Positions 24,422 to 30,613 of a stretch of 64,000 nucleotides of DNA are shown here, piece by piece. A program made the translations under genes and the position numbers. Every line of letters begins with the position of its first letter. The first letter of the stretch is position 1. The DNA is from Druceiella hillmani (taxonomy: Eukaryota; Arthropoda; Insecta; Lepidoptera; Hepialidae). The stretch lies in the NCBI GenBank assembly GCA_039881145.1, contig JAYKKI010000037.1, positions 14,333,501 through 14,397,500 of the forward strand. Direction: 5' to 3'. Under the pieces are notes generated by a model. It saw nothing but the letters and a program-made list of their open reading frames with translations, was not told the DNA's origin and did not search any database.

Positions 24422-25064
24422 CAAGCTAAAATGAAAACTATTTTCCAAAAACATTAAATTTCCAATAAAAAACTTACATAACTGATATAAATTAAAAATA
24501 ATTTATCATTACTTATTTCTGGTTTTCACTTAAACTTTTATCGTATTATATTGACAGAAAGATACTAATTTTTTTTAAAACTAACTAACTTGCTGATAAT
24601 AACGAATTTCTAGAAAATTCTGTTCGAAAAATTTAATAATAGAATTAAATCCACTGAGTCAATCAAAAATATTGGTCCGTGAATTTGGAACTAATTTCTA
24701 TTAATCTATTTATCGAAATAACATGATCCCAATGCTCTAAGCTGTAATAAACAACCTCCGGCTACAATTTAGTGCGACATGTACAATAATCGAAATAGTT
24801 TTACTCTGGTTTAATCAGCATTTGTTAATATGTGTATCGCTGCAGGTGTCATTCCGCGCGGAACTGCTTGAGGAGCTGAAGTTTCTGGTGCGGGGCGCAG
24901 GCAACACGAAGCCAGTGCGCGCACACAGCACGCCGCCCTCGACGCGCAGTTCTTCGCTCGAGTCGCGACGCACTGCTCACTCACGGCATAGTATACACTC
25001 CAGGCGCAGTCAATCTTTCAAACTGTCGCGGAGGAAAGACTCACGTAGAACAGGAATGGAATGA
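1837..25064 (+). CDS. Kainate-type ionotropic glutamate receptor subunit, 14 exons, 5'-partial
   Basis: Glutamate-gated cation channel subunit of the plasma membrane, expected to assemble as a tetramer at synapses. Joining 14 exons (1837-2003, 4503-4699, 6896-7170, 7273-7377, 8142-8258, 9778-9984, 12293-12454, 13627-13826, 16179-16377, 18340-18431, 19785-19915, 21013-21128, 24012-24164, 24846-25064) gives 2340 nt without an internal stop, or 779 residues plus TGA. Phases match at all 13 junctions. In this partial protein the amino-terminal domain covers about 1-285, S1 287-405, M1 411-433, pore loop 455-472, M3 482-508, S2 510-660, M4 668-692 and the tail 693-779. Kainate-class features include DLEPY in the amino-terminal domain, KPPYG at the start of S1, MTQGSE in the pore, SYTANLAAF in M3 and LMEST plus GGLID in S2. 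Full-length family members are about 900 residues, so 130-150 residues lie upstream. The class call is firm. I cannot assign the paralogue, so no symbol is given. Confidence 0.95.
2036..2068. repeat. Perfect hairpin near the intron 1 donor
   Basis: Left arm gcacacccttaca (2036-2048) and right arm tgtaagggtgtgc (2056-2068) are exact reverse complements around a 7-base loop. It sits directly before the GT/CG-rich tract. A role in splicing is possible but only inferred from the closeness to the donor at 2004. Confidence 0.8.
2062..2138. repeat. Alternating purine-pyrimidine tract (GT/GC-rich)
   Basis: About 77 bases of almost strictly alternating g-t, g-c and a-t steps, for example gcgtgcgtgtgtgcatgtgc. 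It is markedly richer in G+C than its surroundings. Such tracts can adopt left-handed DNA. That is general knowledge, not shown here. Confidence 0.75.
2625..2800 (+). repeat. Dispersed repeat family A, copy 1
   Basis: Starts cgtacctcaaaaggag and continues through 'tgtgtctgtctt', 'cttagaaaccactt', 'gaaatttggcacagcaat' and 'aaacatattaac'. The same ordered blocks recur at 10690-10850, 19291-19460, 35032-35180 and 50099-50240 on the + strand, and partly at 6571-6651 and 10608-10668 on the - strand. It has no coding content. I take it for a lepidopteran SINE-, LINE-tail- or Helitron-like repeat; the class is undecided. Confidence 0.75.
3144..4355 (+). mobile_element. Degenerate Tc1/mariner (IS630) element, copy 1
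   Basis: About 1.2 kb bounded by diverged inverted ends: 5' atgtctaagcggcaaattc and 3' ttagaattctgggctgaaac, which match the ends of the copy in intron 8. Inside are broken transposase segments on the + strand: an N-terminal helix-turn-helix with CNGYSV and RRKFC (3353-3510), [12 protein letters not shown] followed by SLQRIL (3571-3650), the first catalytic block with RDESHFH (3762-3785), [11 protein letters not shown] (3952-3985), and a C-terminal block with [10 protein letters not shown] (around 4213-4240). Reading frames are broken by stops and shifts, and the stretch with the second catalytic Asp appears deleted. The 5' end shows local duplication of an 'attttaaactcgaatat' block (3163-3235). 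It is not functional. Confidence 0.85.
4503..4699 (+). CDS. Receptor exon 2 of window: amino-terminal domain
   Basis: 197 nt encoding about residues 56-121. It contains [10 protein letters not shown], the helix [16 protein letters not shown] and [11 protein letters not shown], which correspond to the conserved 'ILDC ... LKQA...GM ... LDLEPY' path of kainate receptor amino-terminal domains. SNIT near the end is a potential N-glycosylation site. The acceptor is ttttccag|gcc and the donor acag|gtacaa. One base is carried into the next exon. Confidence 0.92.
5485..5760 (-). pseudogene. Antisense fragment of a LINE reverse transcriptase
   Basis: Read on the - strand, a frame encodes [15 protein letters not shown], then [20 protein letters not shown] and [10 protein letters not shown] before a stop. 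This is the block just before and within motif 1 of non-LTR reverse transcriptases, where family members read 'V..AI..LKN.KAPG.D.I..E'. An upstream part may reach 5760. It is short and interrupted by a stop, so it is a dead relic inside the receptor intron. Confidence 0.7.
6008..6135. repeat. Imperfect direct repeat of about 50 bp
   Basis: The block 'ataaactttacaagtttgca' followed by 'tttctcaaacacaatg' recurs as 'attaaactacataagtttgc' and again as 'attaaactttataagtttga' followed by 'tttctcaaacacactg'. This makes two to three diverged units in tandem. Confidence 0.65.
6571..6651 (-). repeat. Dispersed repeat family A, 5' fragment on - strand
   Basis: Contains tggttgtgacatacag, 'gatgaacagacag', 'ataagggttccgtttttgac' and 'gttacgg'. 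Its reverse complement gives the start of family A (gtaac...aaaacggaacccttataa...ctgtctgt...gtcacaacc). Confidence 0.7.
6896..7170 (+). CDS. Receptor exon 3 of window: amino-terminal domain, lobe 2
   Basis: 275 nt encoding about residues 122-213, starting [20 protein letters not shown]. It includes [16 protein letters not shown], the counterpart of the 'ALMYDAV' helix, and [16 protein letters not shown], which carries the conserved Cys followed by a W..G..... pattern before the 'FM' helix. The acceptor is ttacttttag|gt. The donor gtt|gtaagg is near consensus. Phase 0 at the end. Confidence 0.93.
7273..7377 (+). CDS. Receptor exon 4 of window: amino-terminal domain
   Basis: 105 nt, phase 0 at both ends, 35 residues (214-248). 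It encodes [20 protein letters not shown], a clear match to the 'GLTGRI.F...GLRTDF.LD' strand region of kainate subunits. The preceding intron is only 102 bp (7171-7272). Acceptor gttttcag, donor aag|gtaaca. Confidence 0.95.
7378..8141. other. Intron 4
   Basis: 764 bp, AT-rich, with no recognisable repeat or element beyond homopolymer-rich stretches. The acceptor is aattttctcag. Confidence 0.85.
8142..8258 (+). CDS. Receptor exon 5 of window: linker from amino-terminal domain into S1
   Basis: 117 nt, 39 codons, phase 0 at both ends (residues 249-287). It encodes [12 protein letters not shown], a loop [12 protein letters not shown] with a potential glycosylation site, then [10 protein letters not shown], the first strand of the ligand-binding domain (family pattern 'L.VTT.LE.PY'). 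The donor is ctg|gtgtgt. Confidence 0.93.
8736..8808. repeat. (TA)n microsatellite
   Basis: About 36 nearly uninterrupted TA dinucleotides in intron 5. Confidence 0.95.
9304..9338. repeat. Perfect 17-bp hairpin with a one-base spacer
   Basis: tgctatgccaattcact (9304-9320) and agtgaattggcatagca (9322-9338) are exact reverse complements separated by a single t. Flanking bases (att / agtaat) nearly extend the pairing. There is no coding role. It looks like a foldback-templated insertion or a tiny inverted-repeat element. Confidence 0.9.
9778..9984 (+). CDS. Receptor exon 6 of window: ligand-binding domain S1
   Basis: 207 nt, phase 0 at both ends, residues 288-356. It begins [10 protein letters not shown] (the E/K-PPY motif), then [31 protein letters not shown] and [11 protein letters not shown]. 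This is the core of S1 in AMPA/kainate receptors ('YEG.C.DL..EL...LGF.Y....V.DG.YG......WNGM..EL'). The donor gga|gttagt is a non-optimal but usable GT site. The next exon continues the frame directly. Confidence 0.97.
10608..10668 (-). repeat. Dispersed repeat family A fragment, - strand
   Basis: 'gaccatgacagacggacga' then 'ttccttttggaggtacggaa' is the reverse complement of the family A 5' block. It faces another copy starting 22 bases downstream. Confidence 0.65.
10690..10850 (+). repeat. Dispersed repeat family A, + strand copy
   Basis: 'ggtttccgtatttcaaaaga', 'aaagatcactagtgtgac', 'gtcagaaagtacttac', 'gcttgaaatttagcgtag', 'taataaaacatattaac'. Same order of blocks as the copies at 2625 and 19291. 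Confidence 0.75.
11253..11400. repeat. (CA)n-(TA)n compound microsatellite
   Basis: A short (ca) run followed by about 140 bases of TA dinucleotides with a few interruptions (ttta, atgta). It creates spurious Tyr-Ile reading frames on the - strand. Confidence 0.95.
11760..12015 (+). repeat. Dispersed repeat family B, copy 1
   Basis: Begins ataaaattgtaacagag and continues 'actcacgtgaaatctactgg', 'atgaaatttggtacggtaat', 'gaagagcaatatatgggag' and 'attctgaatttcacgc'. The same ordered blocks recur at 23508-23770. It resembles the degraded tail of a repeat common in Lepidoptera; the class is not determined. Confidence 0.7.
12293..12454 (+). CDS. Receptor exon 7 of window: S1 with the glutamate-binding arginine
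   Basis: 162 nt, phase 0 at both ends, residues 357-410. It encodes [20 protein letters not shown], then [17 protein letters not shown] and the pre-M1 segment [11 protein letters not shown]. Arg371 in TADRE aligns with the Arg that binds the glutamate alpha-carboxylate, and Thr366 lies at the usual backbone contact position five residues earlier. Donor gaa|gtaagc. Confidence 0.97.
12455..13626. other. Intron 7
   Basis: 1.2 kb, AT-rich. No repeat, element or reading frame could be recognised. It ends aatttcag. Confidence 0.85.
13627..13826 (+). CDS. Receptor exon 8 of window: M1 and pore loop with the Q/R site
   Basis: 200 nt, ending two bases into a codon, residues 411-476. M1 is [20 protein letters not shown]. 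It is followed by the linker [11 protein letters not shown] and [11 protein letters not shown], then the re-entrant pore loop [14 protein letters not shown]. The Q/R position (residue 470, codon 13804-13806) is Gln, encoded CAG in the genome. The family motif is 'LMQQGSE'; here the preceding residue is Thr. The donor at|gtaaga splits an Ile codon shared with exon 9. Two overlapping reading frames (13629, 13639) are start-codon variants or shifted shadows of this exon. Confidence 0.97.
14137..15267 (+). mobile_element. Degenerate Tc1/mariner (IS630) element, copy 2
   Basis: About 1.13 kb with recognisable inverted ends: 5' gtgtctcgacgttgaattca and 3' gaattctgcgctgagacac, the reverse complement of gtgtctcagcgcagaattc. 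Broken transposase blocks run on the + strand: [20 protein letters not shown] (14287-14350), [24 protein letters not shown] (14430-14463), a first catalytic block now reading [24 protein letters not shown], a second block reading QQGGATAHT (14840-14865), and [10 protein letters not shown] near 15110. All three catalytic Asp positions appear changed (D to H, D to G, D to N), with frameshifts and stops besides. It has the same family and orientation as the copy in intron 1. Confidence 0.88.
15488..15565. repeat. Perfect hairpin with 27-bp arms
   Basis: Left arm 15488-15514 starts gaattacaaaactataaatt. Right arm 15539-15565 ends tatagttttgtaattc. The arms are exact reverse complements around a 24-base loop. 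The size would suit a small inverted-repeat element or a precursor-like RNA hairpin. No mature small RNA can be inferred from sequence alone. Confidence 0.88.
16179..16377 (+). CDS. Receptor exon 9 of window: M3 gate and start of S2
   Basis: 199 nt encoding residues 477-543 including the split Ile. M3 is [20 protein letters not shown] and contains the invariant SYTANLAAF gate motif (residues 498-506, 16240-16266). Then come [18 protein letters not shown] and [14 protein letters not shown]. Ser537-Thr538 in GGST align with the S2 contacts for the ligand gamma-carboxylate. The donor is aaa|gtttgt. This is the most conserved part of the gene. Confidence 0.98.
16378..18339. other. Intron 9
   Basis: 2.0 kb, AT-rich. 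No element was recognised. Reading frames on the - strand at 17569-17751 and 18149-18358 have no domain. The acceptor is tgtccacag. Confidence 0.8.
18340..18431 (+). CDS. Receptor exon 10 of window: S2
   Basis: 92 nt, residues 544-573 plus two bases. It encodes [20 protein letters not shown] then [10 protein letters not shown], matching the S2 pattern 'S....Y..MW..M.......V.S.EEG..RV'. The donor ag|gtaaac splits an Arg codon completed in exon 11. Confidence 0.93.
18722..18831 (+). repeat. Left arm of inverted repeat flanking exon 11
   Basis: 'tggtaactgtcgaagaatag' and 'caaaatgcagga' (18731-18762) are the near-exact reverse complement of 20793-20824 ('tcctgcattttg', 'ctattcttcgacaattacca'). 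Pairing continues at lower identity through 'agattctaaggttttatgga' to 'ttattagacataaagtat', opposite 'tactttatgtctaa' and 'aaaactttaggatct' in intron 11. The arms lie about 1.9 kb apart. Confidence 0.8.
18888..19010 (+). repeat. Dispersed repeat family C, copy 1
   Basis: 'gatgttgtaatataacgaaa' then 'cctaggt', and 'tctacaaaattaacgccaaa' then 'tatattcaa', both recur in order at 42743-42871. The middle is more diverged and contains a short catca run here. Confidence 0.65.
19291..19460 (+). repeat. Dispersed repeat family A, copy in intron 10
   Basis: The clearest copy: 'aaaaggaaaaacgaaaccct', 'tataagactactcacg', 'tctgtctgtctgtcacagtt', 'tctcagaaactacttgacgt', 'agaaactttaaattt'. Confidence 0.8.
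19785..19915 (+). CDS. Receptor exon 11 of window: S2 with the ligand-binding glutamate
   Basis: 131 nt encoding about residues 574-617. It reads [20 protein letters not shown], then [20 protein letters not shown]. Glu585 in LMEST aligns with the acidic residue that holds the ligand amino group. Cys597 corresponds to the first Cys of the S2 disulfide. It closely follows the kainate pattern 'YAFLMESTTIE......CNLTQIGGLIDSKGYG'. The donor a|gtaagt is perfect consensus. The exon lies between the arms of a long intronic inverted repeat. Confidence 0.97.
19916..21012. other. Intron 11: right arm of the inverted repeat
   Basis: 1.1-kb intron. It holds the right arm (20722-20832) of the inverted repeat described in intron 10, and is otherwise AT-rich. 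It ends with a weak acceptor, caattgactag, lacking a strong pyrimidine tract next to the AG. Confidence 0.82.
20722..20832 (-). repeat. Right arm of inverted repeat flanking exon 11
   Basis: Reverse-complement partner of 18722-18831. The best-matched core is 'ttcctgcattttgctattct' and 'tcgacaattaccat' (20792-20825). The weaker extension runs through 'ttaggatct' and 'tactttatgtctaa'. Confidence 0.8.
21013..21128 (+). CDS. Receptor exon 12 of window: end of S2
   Basis: 116 nt. With one base from exon 11 it encodes residues 618-656: [20 protein letters not shown], then [19 protein letters not shown]. This matches the family pattern 'SPYR...S.AIL.LQE.G.L..MK.KWW'. Cys655 fits the second S2 disulfide Cys. 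The acceptor gactag is weak but both the phase and the protein match require it. Donor gcg|gtgagt. A longer overlapping reading frame of 144 residues (20993-21427) is the same DNA in a wrong frame. Confidence 0.95.
23421..23488. repeat. (TA)n microsatellite
   Basis: TA dinucleotides with occasional tg and tc steps. It immediately precedes a family B repeat. Confidence 0.93.
23508..23770 (+). repeat. Dispersed repeat family B, copy 2
   Basis: 'aatattgtaacaaagtgaat', 'tttgtttgtctgtctgttaa', 'gtcatgtgaaatcttctg', 'ataagagcaacatatgaaag' and 'cggaatttcacgcgagcgaa'. Same block order as 11760-12015. Confidence 0.7.
24012..24164 (+). CDS. Receptor exon 13 of window: S2-M4 linker and M4
   Basis: 153 nt, phase 0 at both ends, residues 657-707. 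An acidic start [12 protein letters not shown] is followed by [20 protein letters not shown] and [11 protein letters not shown], the fourth transmembrane helix (family pattern 'L...N.GGIF.VL..G..L....A..E'). The acceptor is acccacag. The donor aag|gttatt is poor, yet no better site keeps the frame and the next exon joins in phase. An overlapping frame at 24045-24254 simply reads through the donor. Confidence 0.93.
24165..24845. other. Intron 13 with TA microsatellite
   Basis: 681 bp. A pure TA array at 24363-24416 is preceded by a short direct repeat of 'tggctactataa'. The acceptor is tcgctgcag. Confidence 0.85.
24363..24416. repeat. (TA)n microsatellite
   Basis: About 27 uninterrupted TA dinucleotides in intron 13. 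Confidence 0.95.
24846..25064 (+). CDS. Receptor last exon: cytoplasmic tail
   Basis: 219 nt, residues 708-779 plus TGA. It starts [17 protein letters not shown], the conserved membrane-proximal 'SF..EL.EE..F' segment, then turns into a low-complexity tail rich in Arg and Ser ([42 protein letters not shown]). The exon is clearly more GC-rich than its surroundings. The tail has no canonical PDZ-binding end that I can name. Its many RR-x-S patterns could be basophilic kinase sites, which is inference. Confidence 0.93.
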   Translation: MSFRAELLEELKFLVRGAGNTKPVRAHSTPPSTRSSSLESRRTAHSRHSIHSRRSQSFKLSRRKDSRRTGME

Positions 25065-25186
25065 AAGTATCCTCACATATACGTATAGATCTTATGCGTG
25101 AACAGAGGGCGTGTGCAATAATCTTAAATTTAATTATAGTTTAAATTTGATGTAAATATTATACATTTATGTGCGAGGAATATTAG

Positions 25187-25192
25187 AATAAA
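25187..25192 (+). promoter_or_regulatory. Polyadenylation signal of the receptor gene
   Basis: aataaa 123 bases after the stop codon is the first canonical hexamer downstream, so the 3' untranslated region may be about 140 nt. Longer alternative ends cannot be excluded in such AT-rich DNA. Confidence 0.55.
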
Positions 25193-27760
25193 AAGAGAAA
25201 ATGTAAATATTTCCCTATCATTTAAGAAAGTCAAAACAATTAGTCAGTCAAGTAAAAAAAAAAGCATTAAAAGAGATTTTAGAAAAAACAAATTATTTAA
25301 AGACAATTTTTTAAAGTGATTTCTTTTTGTAAACATGATTTTATTATTCATGAAATAAGCTCTCCAAAAAAATCAATTCCCAACAACAATTGAATAATTT
25401 GGCACCTGTATGTGTTCCGAAAGTAATGGTGAAACCAATATGAAAAATCGTGTACGAAAAATTATTCGCACGAAAACAGTTCTTTCAAAATAGACAATTA
25501 TGACTTGCACTATACCATGATGGTTTTAAATTTCATACAAAAAGCTATACGCATATGACATTGTAATGCCATCCCACCGACACGTCCTGCTCTTGCTTTA
25601 CGAACTGGCGCAATTTTCGGAGAGGTAGAAATTTTCCGAGAAACCTATTTATGGTCTAGTATTTGGCCTATAAAATGCTGAAAATGTGAGAAGTTGAAAT
25701 GAAGTCGATCGAGCAGTTTTGACAAGAAAAATTGTTTTGCGTATTTCTTATCTGGCACCTAGCTCACTTCATAATTATATACAAAAAATTTAGAATTTTT
25801 TTTAGATATACATCAAAAACCTTAAAAATAAATTTTAATAAGTTCAAGAATTAGTCCTTCTCTAGAATTTAATACAAAATTTCGTGGAAGTCCGGTGATT
25901 AATAAGTCAAAATACATCATTGATGATTACAATACTTTCTTTTCTATCTCTTCCTATCAAAATTCAAAAAGAAAGAAGATGTCAACCATAAACAATTTGT
26001 TACTTATTAAATAAAAATAATATAACATATATGTACATGACTACCGTATTATATAAATTATGTAAATAATTGTTCAGGTTGCATAATTTATCAATAAATG
26101 TCACTTTTTTAATTTGATTTAATATTTCTTGCAAGATTAATCTTAATTATACAAAAAAAAGGATTCGACCAGAGAAAATAAAAACAATACGTCGCCCATC
26201 CGCAAAAATAGTCAAAATGAATTAATGACGCAGCGCTCTGCGAAACGCCATTTTCCCAACATGAATGTTATGGGTTGCAATTGAATTGGTTGTTAACGTC
26301 AATGTTATAGAATGTATTGTTATATAAAATTTAAATTAATGTCATGGATTATTATCATCATATATTTTAAAAAGAATCCAAAAAACTCTTGATATAACAA
26401 TTAATCAACAACCCACTATATCGACTTTGCGAAGATTTTTTTTTTCACTTGCAGAAGAGGCAATCCACATTTGATTCCGGTCTGCAGTCAATTATACTGT
26501 ATAACCGTGTCGAAGATTCATAAAATTCTATCTTCCATTAAAAACCTACATATTTTCAAAAGCTCCATACAATCCTATTACATCTGCGTAAAAATAATAA
26601 TATATCACCTGTACTTCCAGTAGTGATAAACCACATCATTTTCCATTGCTAATATATTAGTTAAGGATGCGGACGCGTTATTTCAAGTAAACTTCGATAG
26701 TTTATAAATATCTCTATAATCCATATTCAGTTTCGTTGTGAAATTGATATAACATGCCAGTTTCAATAAGTACAAAATAAGACAAATATAACCAATAATA
26801 TTTTTCTCGTACATGATCCCGTCGTCGAGACATATGCTACGTTAACTAAAGGGTTTAATATAGTGGTCATGCATGCATACGCCAGATGGAGTCATTAAAG
26901 GGACAAGATGCGGCATGGCGATTTAAAAATAAACCCCTTATTAGTATTTGAATATTAGACAATTATTATTTCAAGAAAGAAATATTAAGATTTTTACGTA
27001 TACTCTCTTTGTGATAATGAAACGTGCATATGTAATTCGGATTGGAAAAAAACGTTTATTAAAAAACTTCGAATCTTAAATTACTACAATTTAATTTCGT
27101 CTTTATATTTACGAGGAATCTGAAAAAAAAATTCGCCGCACCAATTAACCAACAAGCTGGACACAAACTTTTTATGTTTGAATATTATTTTTATTAACAT
27201 CGTTAGGTATGCGTTAATGTTGCCAATTAATGAAATGTGAAAAACGTATAACTAGAAAATAAGTAAATTAGTATTTTTGCTTGTGAGATGGATTTTGTTA
27301 CTGCGAATTTTAGATAAATAAATTTATTTTAATTCATTATTATTTTAATTTAATTAATGTAGTATTCTCTGCATTTATGGCTACGTTTAAATTATTTACT
27401 CCTAAATCAGTCGTGATTTAAAATCTCGTGCCTGGATATATTAATGTTAATATACAACTATTAAAGTAAGGTTACATTAAAGGGCTATATGAACCTAATA
27501 AACAAATACTCTGATATTTATATTTGGCATAAATTTCATTCGAAAATATTGTTATATAAATAAATACTCTGATATTTATATTTGGCGTAAATTTCATTCG
27601 AAAATATTGGTATATTGTCGACGCTCTTTTACGTCAAGATTTTCTACGACACCAATGACAGATTTTATCTGAAACAAAAAATTAGAAAGAATCCTTAAAT
27701 AGGCAAAAAGAAATTTTTTATTCAAACTTTTTTGATGTTAATTTTTCATAAAATTACAAT
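25193..27760. other. Intergenic AT-rich stretch
   Basis: 2.6 kb with no reading frame of interest. The only structured item is a 58-bp tandem duplication at 27504-27618. A short GC-richer patch at 26225-26260 (gacgcagcgctctgcg) has no recognised function. Confidence 0.75.
27504..27618. repeat. Tandem duplication, 58-bp unit
   Basis: 'aaatactctgatatttatat' to 'cattcgaaaatattg' occurs at 27504-27561 and again at 27562-27618 with very few differences, so the duplication looks recent. Confidence 0.9.
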
Positions 27761-27986
27761 ATTAACATATTGGTATAATTTAAATTACGAGCTTTTATTG
27801 TTGCACACTAGTGTCGTTTTTATGTTGCCTTAAAATAACGACCTAAGCAATGTACATTGTCTATGACTCACTCATTCTGTTCTCTCTGCTCGTTGACATT
27901 TCTTGTATTGTATGTAATTGTACGTAAATTTAATTAAGTCCGTGTTAATCCATCGAGGTTCCCTACTGTTCATTTTAAATCTATCA
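27761..27986 (+). repeat. 5' LTR of the copia element
   Basis: Matches 32813-33030 block by block: 'attaacatatt', 'taaattacgagcttttat', 'cacactag', 'aatgtacattgtctatg', 'gtatgtaatt', 'tacgtaaattta' and 'ttaaatctatca'. It ends in ca, as LTRs do. Its divergence from the 3' copy indicates an old insertion. Confidence 0.88.
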
Positions 27987-28000
27987 GGTTATTTGCCCAG
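27987..28000 (+). other. Probable copia-type primer-binding site
   Basis: ggttatttgcccag directly follows the LTR end. Copia uses an internal fragment of initiator Met tRNA, with a binding site of the form ggttat..gcccag; the match here is partial. Position and sequence agree, but the assignment rests on memory of that motif. Confidence 0.6.
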
Positions 28001-28349
28001 AAGCTCTAATAAAAGCGGAAAGTGCAAGTAAGTTCGATAACCACAACAATACTTGAAAATCGGCGAAAAAAACATAATCTCACCGACGCATCGTGGCCTT
28101 ATTCGTTAATATTAAATTTCCTGAAATAAACGCAAGGGTGAACTCAAACCATCCAGTGGCATTAAATATTATTGAAATTTGAACGTCCGTGAAAATTAAT
28201 TTATTTGTTAAAATTTTTAACGTGGAGGTTCGTCGTGAGATCCTATCTTGAGCACGAAGAACTGTGTAATTATATAGAGAGTGAAGCACCCGTAGATCCA
28301 AAGAAAGATATAAAAGTGAAATCAAAAATAATTTTACTTGTGGATTTGA

Positions 28350-28740
28350 CAAACTGAAGAAGACCACATTCAAGAAACCAAGTTTGCCAAGGAAATGTGG
28401 AACAACTTGGCACGCGCATTCAACAACCCAGATCTAACACGTCGTATAGACTTAGTTCGTGACTTATGTACAACTAATCTTGCTAGATGTCAAAACGTAG
28501 AGGAATATGTGAGCAAAATAGGGATCACGGCTCATAAATTGAGAAACATAGGGTTTAAAGTAGACGATGAATGGCTGGACACATTACTACTTTCCGGTCT
28601 ACCAAATTCATATAAACCCATGACCTAGCCATCGAAAGTTCAGGCATTAAGATTAGTGCAGACTTGGTGAAGGCTAAAATCTAACAAGATGCTAAATTAA
28701 GAATGAAGGTGATACAGCTTTTTTCACTAACCCTAAAAAA
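28350..28740 (+). pseudogene. Copia gag relic
   Basis: A frame with EMWNNLARAFNN, then RRIDLVRDLCTTNLARCQNV, EEYVSKIGITAHKLRNIGF and DEWLDTLLLSGLPNSYKPM is the UBN2-type copia gag domain (capsid-forming). The reading frame stops at 28628. Related sequence (AIESSGIKISADLVKAK) continues in another frame, with a further stop before QDAKL. The short gag start and zinc knuckle are not recognisable. Confidence 0.85.
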
Positions 28741-28889
28741 AGGCTATGAGAAATATCATCTTAAATGTCCTCGCTGCTTCTGCTGTAACAAATACAGTAG
28801 ATAATATAAATACAGAGTGAAAGTCTAAAGCAAAGAAGAAATCACTTCAAGTAAGTCCAATTTATGCCGCTGTTTTCATAGGTTCTACT

Positions 28890-29200
28890 AGTAACTGTGA
28901 TGCCTGGTATACAGACTCCGCACTTTAACCCACATGACCGATCGTGTTAGCCTACTATAAGAAGAGAAAATACCCCTTGCCAAAAAAATCAGGTTAGCAA
29001 ACGACGAATTTTTATTAGTGAAAGTTCCGGTCAAGGAAGTCTAGCCGTGAGTGACAATAGAGGTCAATGCAAGAAAATATTGCTGCAAAGTGTATTATAT
29101 CTTTCTAAACTGGCAACAAACTTACATTTACCATATACAGTTAATAGTAAGGGCTGTGAAATTCTACGTATACTTAATTGCAAAAACCTATCCACAGCCA
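28890..29200 (+). pseudogene. Copia protease-region relic
   Basis: CDAWYTDSAL (28899-28926) corresponds to the aspartic protease active-site block of copia (family 'W..DSGA..HM'); the catalytic D-S-G is altered to D-S-A and a stop follows. Further on, LLQSVLYLSKLATNLH and a few later residues match the 'L.DVLYVP.LATNLLSV' segment at the protease-integrase transition. Frames at 29047 and 29051 are parts of this decayed region and its non-homologous continuation. Confidence 0.75.
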
Positions 29201-29669
29201 AGAAGAAACCATCATGCGAGCCAAGAAACGATAAAGTTTCCTCTGGAAATAATACCGTCGTATTCTTAGATAGATTAGGGCTTGGGTTCGGATCAATGCT
29301 GTTAAATAGTTTGGGGCTTCCTATGACGAATTATTATATGCCTTATGTGTCTCTTAATCACATAATAGATAAAGTTTTAAATGTAAATGTAATAATAATA
29401 CCAATATTATATTGTCAATGGGAAATACCCCAAATGTTAGATTGATATATTTGAAACTTTTGAGTTATTGTCTAATCTTGAAACAAAAAACGTGACATTT
29501 TGTGCTTTGCTTATTCAGTTATTTCTTTATATGAACAAAATAAGAGATTATAATCTTAAATGTTAATTCCGTTGTAAATAATATAACACAGCACAACCTT
29601 AACAATACCACATTTTTTATTTTGCAAATAATATCGTGATTAATATAATTAAAACTAATTAAACCGACA

Positions 29670-30574
29670 ATGAGAAATCACACTGACTTAATATTAATGC
29701 ATCAAAATAGAGCAGGCTTTAACGGCAAAGGACCTCAAGTGAACTATGTCTTGAAAAGTATAAGATGGAAATCTTTTGTTTGACAGAAAATTGACTAAAA
29801 GATTATGAAAATATGTTTAGTTTAAAAAATTATTAAGTGATTAGTTATTTTAGCAGAAAAGAAGTTATGAGAGGTGGCTCCTTAATCTTACTTAAAAATA
29901 ATCTTAAAGGAAAGGAGCATAAAGATATGGTCAAACTTAGTGTTGAACAAACAATCGAGTTATCAGTTGAGTGACATTATTATTTGCATATATCGACTTC
30001 CTTCATCAAATTACGCTCACTTCCAGACTATAATGTAGGATGTATTAACAATAGTATCCAATAGTAAAAACACACATTTGTTTTGCGGTTATTTTAATAT
30101 TAATCTGCTTAAGATCTCGTCTATTACTTTACAATTTATTAATTTATTTAAATCCTTTCATCTTTAAATTGTTTTTTTGAACCTACAAGAACTACAAATA
30201 CTACAGCGACATGTATTGATAATATTTTTTGTGATTTTGACGTTGGGAATAAAGAGGTTGTAAATTGTATACAGTTAGATCATAGCTGTCAATGTATTTC
30301 ATTTGACGAGGTTCTAATTGAGACATCAAATGACATTATATGTAGACCAATAACGGCTAATATTTAGAAAAAAAATGAAAACAGTGTAAAAGAGAAATTA
30401 GTATCTATTGATGTAACACATAATTATCCAGACAGTCTTTATAATGACTTTTTTTCAACACTATCATTTGAATTTCCAAAAAAGATTCCAAACTCGCAAA
30501 ATTGTAAGTAACACTAAAACCAAATTTTGTGACTGGGCTACAACTGGCATACGCAAAAGCAGGGATATTTTGAG

Positions 30575-30613
<39 letters not shown>

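Noticed and set aside
29047..29445. 132-residue frame as a separate gene
   Set aside because: Its first third matches the copia protease-integrase transition, and the rest has no domain. It lies inside the copia element.
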